Source: Saccharomycopsis phalli (Eukaryota > Ascomycota > Saccharomycetes > Ascoideales > Saccharomycopsidaceae). From it: 64,000 bases of DNA. The notes below the pieces were generated by a model that searched no databases, was not told the DNA's origin, and saw nothing but the letters and a program-made list of their open reading frames with translations. Shown here piece after piece: positions 27,762 to 37,472 of the stretch. The DNA is taken from assembly GCA_020342235.1 (NCBI GenBank), contig CP073217.1:1364001-1428000 (forward strand), read 5' to 3'. Positions within the stretch are counted from its first letter, which is position 1; each line of letters opens with the position of its first letter. The translations under genes and the position numbers were made by a program.

Positions 27762-28946
27762 ATGTCAAAACACCAGCCCCTGCTCATGGCCGACAACACC
27801 ATGCTCACGCTCGGCAGCTACAAGGCACGGAAGGACAAGCAGCGTGTGCCGGTGCTCCTGAAGTACGAGATCATCGGCTACATTGCGTCGGGCACCTACG
27901 GCCGCGTGTACAAGGCCAGGTCGCGCACCCTGGACTCGGACCGGTTCTACGCGATTAAAAAGTTCAAGGGCGACTCACGGGATGGAGAGGTCGTCCACTA
28001 CACTGGGATCTCGCAGTCGGCGTGCCGCGAGATGGCGCTTTGCCGCGAGCTCGCCAACAAAAACATCACCCAGCTCGTGGAGATCATCTTGGAGAAGAAG
28101 TGCATATACATGATTAGCGAGTTTGCCGAGCACGACCTTCTCCAGATCATCCACTACCACCTGCAAACCGGCCTCAAGCCCATCCCCGAAACCACGGTCA
28201 AATCCATCGCCTGGCAGATCATCAACGGCATGTCATTTCTCCACCAGAACTGGGTCATCCATCGCGACTTGAAGCCAGCTAACATCATGGTCACCTCCCA
28301 GGGCGTGGTGAAAATCGGCGACTTGGGCTTGGCCAGGCGCTTCAACAACCCGCTCCAGACCCTCTACACCGGCGACAAGGTCGTCGTCACCATCTGGTAC
28401 CGTGCCCCAGAGCTCCTACTCGGCGCACGGCACTACACCCCGTCCATCGACTTGTGGGCCATGGGCTGCATCTTGGCCGAGCTTTTGGCCCTTCGGCCGA
28501 TATTCAAGGGCGAGGAGTCCAAGATCGACGCAAAGAAAAACGTCACCTTTCAAAAGAACCAGATGCAAAAGATCATTGAGATCTTGGGCACCCCAAACAC
28601 CCACAAATGGAGCTCCCTCTCAAAGTACCCAGACTACCAGGCTCTCCAGGAGTTTAAAATGTTCCAGCCAAACCTACAGGCATGGTACCACTCCATCGGC
28701 GGCTCCAACAAAAAGTGCCTCAGTCTCTTGTCCAGCTTCTTGGAGTACGACCCGTGCCGCAGAATCAGCGCATACGAAAGCTTGGTCCACGCATACTTCT
28801 TGGAGGCTCCCAAGGTCACTGAAAACGTGTTTGAGAACCAGAACTTTAAGTATCCACGCAGAAAAATCGCAGCGCAGGACAATAACATTAGAAAGAGGCA
28901 CCAGGACGCCAAGATGATGCATGTCAAAAAGAAGACAAAGTACTAG
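27762..28946 (+). CDS. SSN3: Mediator kinase Cdk8 (Ssn3/Srb10)
   Basis: Kinase of the Mediator CDK8 module, acting with cyclin C to repress or tune RNA polymerase II genes. 394 aa. Visible: Gly-rich loop '[11 protein letters not shown]', Lys in 'YAIKKFK', the Cdk8-type cyclin helix '[16 protein letters not shown]' (SMSACRE in animals), '[10 protein letters not shown]', and the metal motif as DLG in '[11 protein letters not shown]'. Cdk8 kinases carry DMG or DLG in place of DFG, so this is expected. '[13 protein letters not shown]' follows. The N-terminal lobe insert '[13 protein letters not shown]' also fits Ssn3. The tail is basic ('KKKTKY'). Starts at 27762 and 27786 are both in frame. Confidence 0.93.
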   Translation: MSKHQPLLMADNTMLTLGSYKARKDKQRVPVLLKYEIIGYIASGTYGRVYKARSRTLDSDRFYAIKKFKGDSRDGEVVHYTGISQSACREMALCRELANKNITQLVEIILEKKCIYMISEFAEHDLLQIIHYHLQTGLKPIPETTVKSIAWQIINGMSFLHQNWVIHRDLKPANIMVTSQGVVKIGDLGLARRFNNPLQTLYTGDKVVVTIWYRAPELLLGARHYTPSIDLWAMGCILAELLALRPIFKGEESKIDAKKNVTFQKNQMQKIIEILGTPNTHKWSSLSKYPDYQALQEFKMFQPNLQAWYHSIGGSNKKCLSLLSSFLEYDPCRRISAYESLVHAYFLEAPKVTENVFENQNFKYPRRKIAAQDNNIRKRHQDAKMMHVKKKTKY

Positions 28947-28948
28947 GA

Positions 28949-29151
28949 TGAATGTGAGCAAGAGATGTAATGACTGTGAGCAAGAGATGTAATGACTGTG
29001 AACAAGAGATGTAATGAATGTGAGCAAGAGATGTAATGACTGTGAGCAAGAGATGTAATGACTGTGAACAAGAGATGTAATGACTGTGAGCAAGAGATGT
29101 AATGACTGTGAGCAAGAGATGTAATGACTGTGAACAAGAGATGTAATGATT
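28949..29151. repeat. 22-bp minisatellite with 66-bp higher-order period
   Basis: Nine tandem copies of a 22-bp unit (core 'GTGAGCAAGAGATGTAATGA') starting 3 bp after the SSN3 stop. Every third copy reads GTGAAC in place of GTGAGC, so the array is three near-identical 66-bp blocks. Confidence 0.95.
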
Positions 29152-29159
29152 GTTGAATG

Positions 29160-29920
29160 AAGACAGGTGCTAGAGTAATGTCAGTCAAATGAAGATATGT
29201 ACTAATTACATGATATATTCACGTGCTATGGTACAGTTAAGACAAGTCAATTTCCAAGAGACTTGTCATCTACAGTCATAGGACAGAGTACTAGATGTTA
29301 TTTCTACAGTCATCGGACAGTGTACTAGAGATGTGATGTCTATACGTCAAAACAATGTACTAATTACATTGTAGATTCATGACTATCTACACGTCAAATT
29401 AATGCAATCTACAGTATCTACAAAGAGATGTGCTATCTACAGTATATTCTAAAACATGTGCGGTCTACAGTATCTACTAAGATATATGTTATCTACAGTA
29501 CAATCTACTACAATATGTGCTATCTACAGTATCTACTAAGTGATATGTTATCTACAGTATAATCTACTTCAAGATATGTTATCTATAGTACAATATACTA
29601 AAAGATGTGCTATCTACAGTATAATCTACAAAGAGAAATGTTATCTACAGTATCTACTACAAGATCTGTTATCTACAGTATCTACTACAAGATGTGCTAT
29701 CTACACTATCTACACTATCTACTAAGTTATACCATTAGTCTATCTACTACGTTATGCCATTACTCTATCTACTAAGCTATGTCATTAAACTATCTACTAC
29801 GTTATGCCATTACTCTATCTACTAAGCTATGCCATTAAACTATCTACCAAGCTATGCCATTAAACTATCTACTAAGTTATACCATACAGTACACTAATTA
29901 CATGGTAAATTCATCACTCG
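29160..29920. repeat. AT-rich tandem repeats, SSN3 / TRZ1 convergent spacer
   Basis: Degenerate tandem units: 'CTACAGTCATMGGACAGTGT' (29270-29330), then many copies built on 'ATCTACAGTATCTACTA' (29390-29715), then 'ACTATCTACTAAGCTATGCC' (29715-29885). No gene; open frames here simply follow the repeat. Confidence 0.88.
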
Positions 29921-32239
29921 CTAACTCACCCTCGCCCGCTTACAGCTGGGACTCCCCAGTGACTCCAGACCCTCCTTCTTTTCATTCTCACCAAAAATCT
30001 GCACAAGCTCACTCAAGATGCGCGACTGCTTGGTGCCAATGTCCCCATGGTTGATGATCATCCCGTCAAACGCCAACTCGAGATTCGAAAGCTCCTCCTT
30101 AATCACCGGCAAGCCGTGGTATCGTTGTGAAAAGTGCGTGAGAATCACCTTTTTCGCATTCATCGCCCGACCCACCTGGATGGCCTCTGCCATGGTCGAA
30201 TGATTCTTGGCGATTGCCATCTCCTTGAGGTCTGAGCCAAGCGTCGCCTCATGGATAAGCAAGTCCGAGTCCTTGCCAATCTTGGTGAACGAGTTGGTCG
30301 GCCTGGTGTCACCGGAAAAACTAAACTTGTATGGGGTCCCATTCATGTCGGCAGTCATGCTCACGCAATAGGACCACTGGCAGTGGTGCGCCCGACTGGT
30401 TATTATCTGCTGGATCCCCGTGGTGGCGTATAGCTTCTTGATCGTTGCCTGTGCATCCTTGGACACCTTCAACTGCTTGCTGGTGAGGAAATCCTCGCAC
30501 GAAATAAACTTTATCATATTATGAAATAAATCCGCATGGCGCACGTCGATGCTCACCAACTCACGGGCAAACATCTCGTACTGCCACGGAGCCACTACAA
30601 ATAAAACGTCCCCCGGCTTGCGCTCGTTGCACCAGGCCTCAATCAACGCAATGATGCCAAAGTGATGATCACCGTGCAAGTGGCTCAAGTAGATCAACTT
30701 CAACTCGTCGCGGAAGAACCGTTTCAATTCGGCTGCATTGTACACTCGCCGCAACGTGCCAATGGTGTTTTCTCCGGCATCCAAGATATACGAAAAGTGC
30801 TTCCCGTTGCCTTGGGGGATCCGCACAATGTTCCCAATGACGTTCCGCTTACTTGCTGGTAGGGCCGATCCCGTTCCAAGAGTCAAGATTTGCACCTTGT
30901 CGGATGAGACATCGGCACAGCTCCCGGCCTCAAGCACATGCTCGAGATTGTCGATCGGGGTATCTAGTTTACGGCTCACCAGCTCCCAGTACTCTGAGCG
31001 AGATACAGACGGTCTCCCCGGGGAATAGGCAATGACATCATCGTACTTGAAGTTGAACTTCTGCAACTGGTCAAGGACATACAACTTGAAGTCGGGATTC
31101 GACGTCTCGATCTGGATCTCCAGACCCAGACGCGTGGCCTTGTTGAGCAACGGCAAGCGGTAATTCTCCGGCTGCAACAGCTTCAAGTTCAACATCTGTG
31201 CCGCCATCTGCGGAACGTTCAACATGTTGGAGCTGTAGTCCTGGTGGCTGATCACGTGATGGTCGACCGTGGTGCCCAACTTGGAGACAAGGCTGCGGAA
31301 TTCGGGGGTTGTGGGTGGCACAGACTCGTCCAAGAAGTAGTACACCAAGCTGACGCGTTCAAGAGGCAATTTCTGCGGATCGATGTTGTGGAGATTCGTC
31401 ATGTTGGCAATGTCCAACACGAGAATCCGGGGGAAGTGTCTCTTTTCGGAGATCACCTGCTCGGGAAGCACGACCTTACCATCGGCCAACGTCACTGGCT
31501 CGCCGGAAACAAGCTTCCTAAAGAGAATTCCCGGCTTCACTCCGAGCAGCACTGCCTTGCTGTGCAAGAACTTGCCTCGGGCCGCTTGGAACTCCACTAG
31601 ATAATTGGTCGAGAAGTCAAGAGACCCGGGCACAGGCACAGGGAGCTTGGCATTGATGTGTGGGTCGGACAAGTTCGGGTCGCTGTCTGTCATTTCAGTC
31701 AACTGCTGGCTGGTAAGCTGCTCCTTGGTGTTGGGAACATTGTCCCGTGGACTAAAAGGGAACATGTGGTCGATGATCAGCTTCAAGCTTTGCACGTTTG
31801 TGGCCCTCTGCGGGTCCTCGGCATTTGGTCCGCAGCTGATCCGGAACCCAGTCACTTTCATGAAATCGTCCAGGAACTGGTGCGTGACATCGAGGGTCTC
31901 CACCTTCAAGTCAATGCCATGGCGAAACACAAACGTCCGCCAATTGGCCACAAAGTAGTTGAGCGACTCGGTGCAGTGGTATAGATTCAAAAACTTGAGT
32001 CCCAGGTCACTGACGCTCAAAATAAGGCCAGGAAGACCCGAAATCTTGGGCCATGTGAGCCTGCCAGAAAGAAAAATCGCCTTGATCTTGCCTATTTTAA
32101 GGATGTTGGACGTCATGATCCGCTGGGTGCCTTCGGGGACATTGCCCAACAAGTATTTCTGGCCACTCTGAGACTTGATCTCCAACAAGGGATGCGTCAG
32201 GTCCAGCGTGTGGTTCAATACCGTATTGATTTCAATCAT
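29921..32239 (-). CDS. TRZ1: Long-form tRNase Z
   Basis: Endonuclease removing 3' trailers from tRNA precursors in nucleus and mitochondria. 772 aa, the long ELAC2-type form made of two metallo-beta-lactamase halves. The N-terminal half has lost metal ligands but keeps 'IKAIFLSGRLTWPKISGLPG' (the degenerate motif). The C-terminal half holds the zinc motif 'LSHLHGDHHFG' near residue 518 and later 'LIHEATLGSDL', 'HSTMAEAIQVGRAM' and 'ILTHFSQRYHGLP', all hallmark blocks of tRNase Z. Length compares with 838 aa in S. cerevisiae. No clear mitochondrial presequence is visible. The gene lies downstream of SUR1/CSH1 on the same strand, behind a duplicated 90-bp sequence. Confidence 0.94.
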   Translation of the reverse strand: MIEINTVLNHTLDLTHPLLEIKSQSGQKYLLGNVPEGTQRIMTSNILKIGKIKAIFLSGRLTWPKISGLPGLILSVSDLGLKFLNLYHCTESLNYFVANWRTFVFRHGIDLKVETLDVTHQFLDDFMKVTGFRISCGPNAEDPQRATNVQSLKLIIDHMFPFSPRDNVPNTKEQLTSQQLTEMTDSDPNLSDPHINAKLPVPVPGSLDFSTNYLVEFQAARGKFLHSKAVLLGVKPGILFRKLVSGEPVTLADGKVVLPEQVISEKRHFPRILVLDIANMTNLHNIDPQKLPLERVSLVYYFLDESVPPTTPEFRSLVSKLGTTVDHHVISHQDYSSNMLNVPQMAAQMLNLKLLQPENYRLPLLNKATRLGLEIQIETSNPDFKLYVLDQLQKFNFKYDDVIAYSPGRPSVSRSEYWELVSRKLDTPIDNLEHVLEAGSCADVSSDKVQILTLGTGSALPASKRNVIGNIVRIPQGNGKHFSYILDAGENTIGTLRRVYNAAELKRFFRDELKLIYLSHLHGDHHFGIIALIEAWCNERKPGDVLFVVAPWQYEMFARELVSIDVRHADLFHNMIKFISCEDFLTSKQLKVSKDAQATIKKLYATTGIQQIITSRAHHCQWSYCVSMTADMNGTPYKFSFSGDTRPTNSFTKIGKDSDLLIHEATLGSDLKEMAIAKNHSTMAEAIQVGRAMNAKKVILTHFSQRYHGLPVIKEELSNLELAFDGMIINHGDIGTKQSRILSELVQIFGENEKKEGLESLGSPSCKRARVS

Positions 32240-32310
32240 GGTGCATGGCTACTTTAATTTTTCAGTCATATATGCGGCACGTGATAGACAACCCCAGACA
32301 ATTAATTGTA

Positions 32311-32525
32311 TATTAAATCAGTATCAATGAGAAGCAAAACCGGGTTTTACCAGGCTTTGAACCGGAATAAATCAGCGCAAGCTTCATATCATGGATTCTA
32401 CCGCAGACAGATTATAGTGTATATTATTATTAAATCAGCATCAATGAGAAACAAAACCAGGCTTTTAACCAGGCTTTGAGTCGGAAACAAATAAATCAGC
32501 GCAAGCTTCGTATATCATGGATTCG
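32311..32525. repeat. Direct duplication of about 90 bp between SUR1/CSH1 and TRZ1
   Basis: Two copies, 32311-32399 and about 32428-32525, differing at a modest number of sites. Both begin TATTAAATCAG and end near CATGGATTC. Each holds inner short repeats (ACCAGGCTTTGA, AATAAATCAGCGCAAGCTT). It serves as the 3' end of SUR1 and the upstream region of TRZ1. Confidence 0.88.
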
Positions 32526-32531
32526 TGGAAT

Positions 32532-33659
32532 CTACCTCTCATCGGTAAAATTCAATTCTATGTCAACATTTGGCAAGATAATGTTGGAGTCCTTTCTGCT
32601 TCTGTTTATCTTACGTCCAGTAAACTGGTCCAAGATGTTCGACTGTAGACCAACCAAGCGGAGCATCCCGTTGTTACTAGGTCTGTCTGGCACAGCAGCG
32701 TAAAGTGGTAATGGTTCGTCTTCAACTCGTAAGTGGAGCAACAGCCGTACCCGGTTTCGCACCCGCACGTAGTTGCCGTTCAACAACCACGTATAGAGTC
32801 TGTATTCAAGATAGAACACCAAAAAGGCAACAAGAAACCCAGCCACCACGCATTCCAAAATGTGATCTGCCAAGGACTTGATGAACTCGGCATCACCCAA
32901 GTGCCACGAGTCGCCCTTGGAAATCTTGAAGAACGAATACAGGTGTTTCTTGTAGTCGTTTGGCTGAAGGATCCGCACTACGCCTCCTTCTGGGACACCC
33001 CACCGCTTGTAGCGTTTCCAAATGACAGAGAGGAACAACGGGCCGGTGGAGTACATCACGGTGATGTAAGGCACTAGATAGTTGAAGTTGTACTTCTCCA
33101 AGTTGTCAAGCACCTTCTGGAAGAACGGGTGCCGTGGAACAGAGCCCATGACATCGTTGGAGATTCCGCTTGGAGCAGTCTTGCGGACAAAAGCCGGAAC
33201 TGTGAGTAATGGGTCGAGTTTCCGTTGGCAGCCATCGTCCAAGTCAATGTATATGCCTCCGAAATGGTTCAAGATAAAGTACCGGATGGCATCCGCACGT
33301 TGGATAGGATACTTGTACCCATCAAAGGTCTTCAAGAACCAAGGATATTGTTCGGCAATAAAGTCTCTGGCCATATTGTCGGTCCATAGAATATATTGAT
33401 AGTCTGGGTGCAAGTCTATACACGCTTGGCGTCCCTCCCTCCATTTTTCCGGGATAGTATCGTTGATGTAGGTCTGGTGAATGATTCTCGGGATAAGCTC
33501 CGGCTTCTTGTTGCCTTCGGCTGGATTCAAGTCCACGCTTAAAAGCGAGTCTTGGAAAGTGTCGTCATAAATCAAGGACATCAAGTCACTGACCTGGTAT
33601 ACCAAGAAAAGTAACACCACAACATGGCACCATATCAAGAACCGCAACTCTTTTCTCAT
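32532..33659 (-). CDS. Mannosylinositol phosphorylceramide synthase catalytic subunit (SUR1/CSH1 type)
   Basis: Golgi glycosyltransferase (DXD sugar-binding family, GT32) transferring mannose to inositol-phosphorylceramide. 375 aa with an N-terminal anchor (residues 9-30) and a second membrane segment at about 270-290. The core has 'PRIIHQTYINDTIPEKW', 'YQYILWTDNMARDFI', 'PIQRADAIRYFIL' and the DXD in 'GGIYIDLDDG', followed by 'GSVPRHPFFQKVLDNL' and 'YSTGPLFLS'. These blocks match Sur1 and Csh1; which paralogue it is needs a tree. The catalytic subunit acts with Csg2, which is not in this window. The basic tail is cytosolic by prediction. Confidence 0.88.
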   Translation of the reverse strand: MRKELRFLIWCHVVVLLFLVYQVSDLMSLIYDDTFQDSLLSVDLNPAEGNKKPELIPRIIHQTYINDTIPEKWREGRQACIDLHPDYQYILWTDNMARDFIAEQYPWFLKTFDGYKYPIQRADAIRYFILNHFGGIYIDLDDGCQRKLDPLLTVPAFVRKTAPSGISNDVMGSVPRHPFFQKVLDNLEKYNFNYLVPYITVMYSTGPLFLSVIWKRYKRWGVPEGGVVRILQPNDYKKHLYSFFKISKGDSWHLGDAEFIKSLADHILECVVAGFLVAFLVFYLEYRLYTWLLNGNYVRVRNRVRLLLHLRVEDEPLPLYAAVPDRPSNNGMLRLVGLQSNILDQFTGRKINRSRKDSNIILPNVDIELNFTDER

Positions 33660-34119
33660 GATTGCCAGAACGGGATGTCTATCACGAATAACTCGTAAAT
33701 GAAAAAATTAACAGGGGAGGAGAAGCAATATCCTGGATATAAAGGAAAGTGTACCAAATCACAAGACAGGTTTTAAAAAAACCAAGTTACGTTTCAAGTT
33801 AATATAAAGCAGATTGAAAATCAGGAGCGTCTATAAAATGCGAGCCCAATCTGCAGCGTGACTTCTGCAATAAGCCTCAGGGAGACACTACAGCAAACGT
33901 AGAAATCCCGGTCAAATTCGTAAACACCGCGGAACAACGCCATAGTACAGGCCTATTTAATATATATATACATTTACGTATCTGCTCGAGTATCTTTGTA
34001 TATTAAAATGCGGAATCGGAACCACCACCAACCTTAGCAACTGCATAGAAAATTTTACTATGCAGTGGTTACCCGGGTATTCTGCAGCTCAGCCATACAG
34101 AGGGTACCCTACTTGCCCA
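33660..34119. other. Spacer between GT15 copy 4 and SUR1/CSH1
   Basis: 460 bp, AT-rich (TATATATATA at about 33960), with a palindromic TTACCCGGGTA at 34070. It serves as the SUR1/CSH1 upstream region. No gene seen. Confidence 0.4.
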
Positions 34120-35289
34120 CTACAGGTAACCCTCATTTGGACGGATTAGCGACTGAGCCTTGACATACTGGTTTCCACAACTGTAGTCTTGGAACGTGAA
34201 ATCGTTGTCTTTATTACAATCGCAGCGGTTCGCCTTGCGCACAGAGTCTAGAATCGGACAACTCTGGTATATCGAGTGGCTGTAGCCAAAATCCAGAAAC
34301 ATGTGGATCTGGCTCTTGTCAAGAAATAGCGACGCGGCTATAGAGTGGATTGGCGCATCACCCCATCGTTCGTAGAAGAATCCGTTTGTGGCGTCCAAGT
34401 ATTTGAAGTAGTCCTCATATGCCTTGGACCGGTAGAACTTGAGATTGACGATCTCAAAGTTGGACCAGAAATGGCATAGATTGTAGGTCTCGCCCTTGTC
34501 TTCAGAGATAAAGTCCATGAGGTTGTCCTTGTGAATGTATTGAGGATTGGCTTCAATAAAGCTCTTGGTGTGGCTCCAGAGGCTCGGGATCGTGGGCTCA
34601 AACTCGTGGATAGAGATTGAAAACCCATATACTTTGCCCGACGACTCCATGAACTCAAACAAGTCATAGTCAATGTCACACGAGAATTTAATGCTGGGCT
34701 CGACCCTCCAGTACCAATCATAGTTGGCCAAGAGTGGATGGTGGTAGAAGAAGCCCGACTGGAAACGGCACATGTGACGATAACTCTCTGATTCGCCATA
34801 TATCACACCCATGTCTTTGAGCTCTTTTCTCCCCTTGGCTGCCTTTTCCAAGTCAACGTCATCAGGATACAGCCAGTGTTCCTTTGGTACAACCCCAAAC
34901 GTGGTCTTCCCGGTAATGAGGTTGGAAGTTATTTCCTTGAACTCATCCGTGAACTCCTCATCGTTCAAGAAGACCCAGTCGTAGTTGAACTTGTTGTTGA
35001 AACGATCCTGGACCGATCGAATGCTATCCACAATCTCCCAGAGATCGGAGTTTCTCGCAAGAGAAAAGAAGCACCCATTGACTTTGCGGGTGCTTAGCGA
35101 CTGGTTCCTTAGCGTGGAATACTTTTCCACAATCTGTTTAGTGGACAAACCTGGATCCACGCTATGTTTGCTTATATAGCTAATGGGCTTCACATGGATG
35201 CTGTATCTAGAAGAGAGATAAGCGACATTGAAACCCGCAATGAGTAGTACTAGCACTAAGATGGCCTGCTGCGGTTTGAAGCTGAGCAT
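34120..35289 (-). CDS. KRE2/MNT1-family alpha-1,2-mannosyltransferase (GT15), copy 4
   Basis: A 389-aa type II Golgi protein with a short stem. Anchor 'AILVLVLLIAGFNVAYL' at residues 9-25. Core blocks: 'YRHMCRFQSGFFYHHPL', 'YYWRVEP'-like 'WYWRVEPSIKFSCDIDYD', '[16 protein letters not shown]' and '[18 protein letters not shown]'. The C-terminal 'CDCNKDNDFTFQDYSC' tail matches copy 1 at 9043, so these two form one subfamily while the 16256/18047 pair forms another. The stem is about 35 residues shorter than in copy 1. All catalytic blocks are intact. Substrate is inferred from family. Confidence 0.92.
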   Translation of the reverse strand: MLSFKPQQAILVLVLLIAGFNVAYLSSRYSIHVKPISYISKHSVDPGLSTKQIVEKYSTLRNQSLSTRKVNGCFFSLARNSDLWEIVDSIRSVQDRFNNKFNYDWVFLNDEEFTDEFKEITSNLITGKTTFGVVPKEHWLYPDDVDLEKAAKGRKELKDMGVIYGESESYRHMCRFQSGFFYHHPLLANYDWYWRVEPSIKFSCDIDYDLFEFMESSGKVYGFSISIHEFEPTIPSLWSHTKSFIEANPQYIHKDNLMDFISEDKGETYNLCHFWSNFEIVNLKFYRSKAYEDYFKYLDATNGFFYERWGDAPIHSIAASLFLDKSQIHMFLDFGYSHSIYQSCPILDSVRKANRCDCNKDNDFTFQDYSCGNQYVKAQSLIRPNEGYL

Positions 35290-36061
35290 ACGGTACTAAA
35301 TCAAGAAAAATAACAATATAAGTAACACACCAACTCCCTTGCCAAGTATGTTCCTGAGTGATTCTGACAATTTGCCAGTTACTGCATTAGGATAAATGAC
35401 GCAACTCGGATGCTTGCACAATGTCCGAGCGGTCCCCTTACAGTGCCACATGGCTTTACGAGGAATCTGGCCAGTGCTTTAAAACAATTGCTCTGTGATT
35501 TCGACATGGTTCTAGACTACGCGATTGTCCCGGATGCAATGATAAGCATATATGTGAGTACACTACACACGTTACACAATTTCAAAGTCAATGTGAATAT
35601 GCACGAATTTCACACACCCACTGGCCAAGCCACCAACGGGAATGCACACTCGTACTGTCCTGTCCATTGTTTTATCCCACGATATGCGACAGGTTGTTCC
35701 AGTGGACCAGCTGAAACCGCGCTTCAATGTTTGACGCATTTATTGCAAAGTCATTAAACTAGGCACTAAAATATGACGTTGTTACATTCACTTGGAAAAT
35801 GTACTGTGCCGATAATCCAAGTATGATCTACGCAAGATCACCCAGACAATCACGTCAATATGGGATAAGATAGATAGCTGAGCCACAAAGTGTTGATGCG
35901 AGTCACGATAATTCTTTTTTTTTTCTTTTTCTAATCTTTTGATGGGCGGATTTCTCCTATTTTTATGTACAAAAATTTCATCTACTGGCTTTGTATCTAA
36001 GGTTACGTCTATTGTAAGGCACTGTATCTTCATGCCACAGGTCTGCAACACCATTACGTTG
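35290..36061. other. Intergenic region, GT15 copy 4 / PCI-domain gene
   Basis: 772 bp; poly-T tract near 35910. A 115-codon open frame (35410-35757, plus strand) shows no family pattern and I give it little weight. The sequence becomes AT-rich from here to about 42.2 kb. Confidence 0.35.
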
Positions 36062-37318
36062 CTATCTATCTAGCCAACTATAATAATTTCTTTTACTTTC
36101 ATTAATTATTGACGGAAATGCATCCCCCTTTTTGCTAAAACTCACCTTATCAACTGCTGGGAATACCACGCCTTTAATCCACTTTTTGTCGATCAACGAA
36201 ACTAGAATTTCCTCCACAGAAACGTCTTCTCCAACAATCCTCAAGCCAGTTCGGAAATAATCATATGGAACAACATGCGTATAGTTCGAGGTAATATTTC
36301 CGTTATTAAGGATCTTGAAGATGCTGAGAAACAAGTTTCTATATACGATTATGGCGAGGTTCTTTTTGAGCAGGTTGAAGCACTGGAGTTTTAGAAAGTG
36401 TGTCTTGTTCGCATCTAATATCTGGCTGAACTGCCTGTAATTTCCGGTCTTGATTGCACGGATTAGGCTGTAGTATGTGCTGGCATTTGGTAACTTGCCA
36501 ATAAGCTCTGCCCTTGGCTTATATCCGTTGATCAATAGCGTGATGACGTAGAAATTTGCTAGTCTTGTGAACCACCTGGATCCAACTTGAGACACGCGAA
36601 CCGTTGAGTAGCAGTATTTAAACTGGATCAAGGCGAGATCAAATTGATTATTATAAAATAGGTACTTGCCTAGAAAGAATCTATAAGTCATGAGGTCTCT
36701 TTTGCCATAGTACTTCCCTTGGAGACCTCTTAAGTTATCATTAATGAATATTGTGCCACAGTTGACTATCTGGCCGATTCGAAAGTACGTTCGAAACAAG
36801 TAGTTTGACACTAGAAGGAGAATCAGTCTCTTGTGGGGATTTCGCGACAGGTTCTTCTTGCAATTATTGAACAACTTTGAAAGATATACTGATAATTTCG
36901 ACGATAGCGGATTGCCTCGTAACGATCGATCGCAAATGCTTGTAAAGTAGTACATTGACTTCATGTTTCGTACCACTGTGTTGGTTAGGAGGTCACTAAT
37001 GTCATCATAACTGTTGTATGCAATGATTAACTGGTTAAAATAATTAAATAGGGCATCTATGGATGCTGCAATCGAATAGAAATCCAATTCCTTGATGAAT
37101 AACAAGTGTTTCTCCACCAATTGGTTGAAGCCAGACATGGAATTATCAAAAAGCTGCTGTTGCTCCACCAAAGAGGAAATATCAGGTATATCATTTAATT
37201 CCTGCTGGAACTTTCCATAAAGCTCAGGATCCTCCTCGATGCTGATGCTTAACGAATTTATGTCTTTCTGTCGGATCCCATCTTTAAGGTGGCGGAAATA
37301 TCCCAGCACCGTCGACAT
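36062..37318 (-). CDS. PCI-domain protein of the Csn12/Thp1/PCID2 family
   Basis: 418 aa. A helical repeat region (about 90-300) is followed by a winged-helix PCI end ('VSVEEILVSLIDKKWIKGVVFPAVDKVSFSKKG'), with the family hallmark of Asn/Tyr-rich helices such as 'LMTYRFFLGKYLFYNNQFDLAL'. The length fits Csn12 (423 aa in S. cerevisiae, COP9-linked and splicing-linked) and is near Thp1 (TREX-2 mRNA export). I cannot choose between them by eye. No membrane segment or signal. The gene is AT-rich compared with those to the left. It is divergent from UPF3 with 154 bp between the starts. Confidence 0.72.
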   Translation of the reverse strand: MSTVLGYFRHLKDGIRQKDINSLSISIEEDPELYGKFQQELNDIPDISSLVEQQQLFDNSMSGFNQLVEKHLLFIKELDFYSIAASIDALFNYFNQLIIAYNSYDDISDLLTNTVVRNMKSMYYFTSICDRSLRGNPLSSKLSVYLSKLFNNCKKNLSRNPHKRLILLLVSNYLFRTYFRIGQIVNCGTIFINDNLRGLQGKYYGKRDLMTYRFFLGKYLFYNNQFDLALIQFKYCYSTVRVSQVGSRWFTRLANFYVITLLINGYKPRAELIGKLPNASTYYSLIRAIKTGNYRQFSQILDANKTHFLKLQCFNLLKKNLAIIVYRNLFLSIFKILNNGNITSNYTHVVPYDYFRTGLRIVGEDVSVEEILVSLIDKKWIKGVVFPAVDKVSFSKKGDAFPSIINESKRNYYSWLDR

Positions 37319-37472
37319 GGAGAAGCCCCGAGAAAAATAAAAGGATCAAAAACTCTGGCAAAAAGCAGTCTGCAAATATATACGCATTTGCGCTACAACA
37401 ACAACTCCTTTTATATTTAGTATATTTGGTGTATGAAATTATATTCATGTCAAGCTTTATGTTCAATATATT

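Noticed and set aside
28949-29188. Open frames reading through the 22-bp array on the minus strand
   Set aside because: 22 bp is not a multiple of three, and the frames exist only because the unit lacks stops; the peptides are pure repeat.
35410-35757. 115-codon open frame on the plus strand
   Set aside because: No family pattern, odd composition and no sign of a promoter; likely chance.
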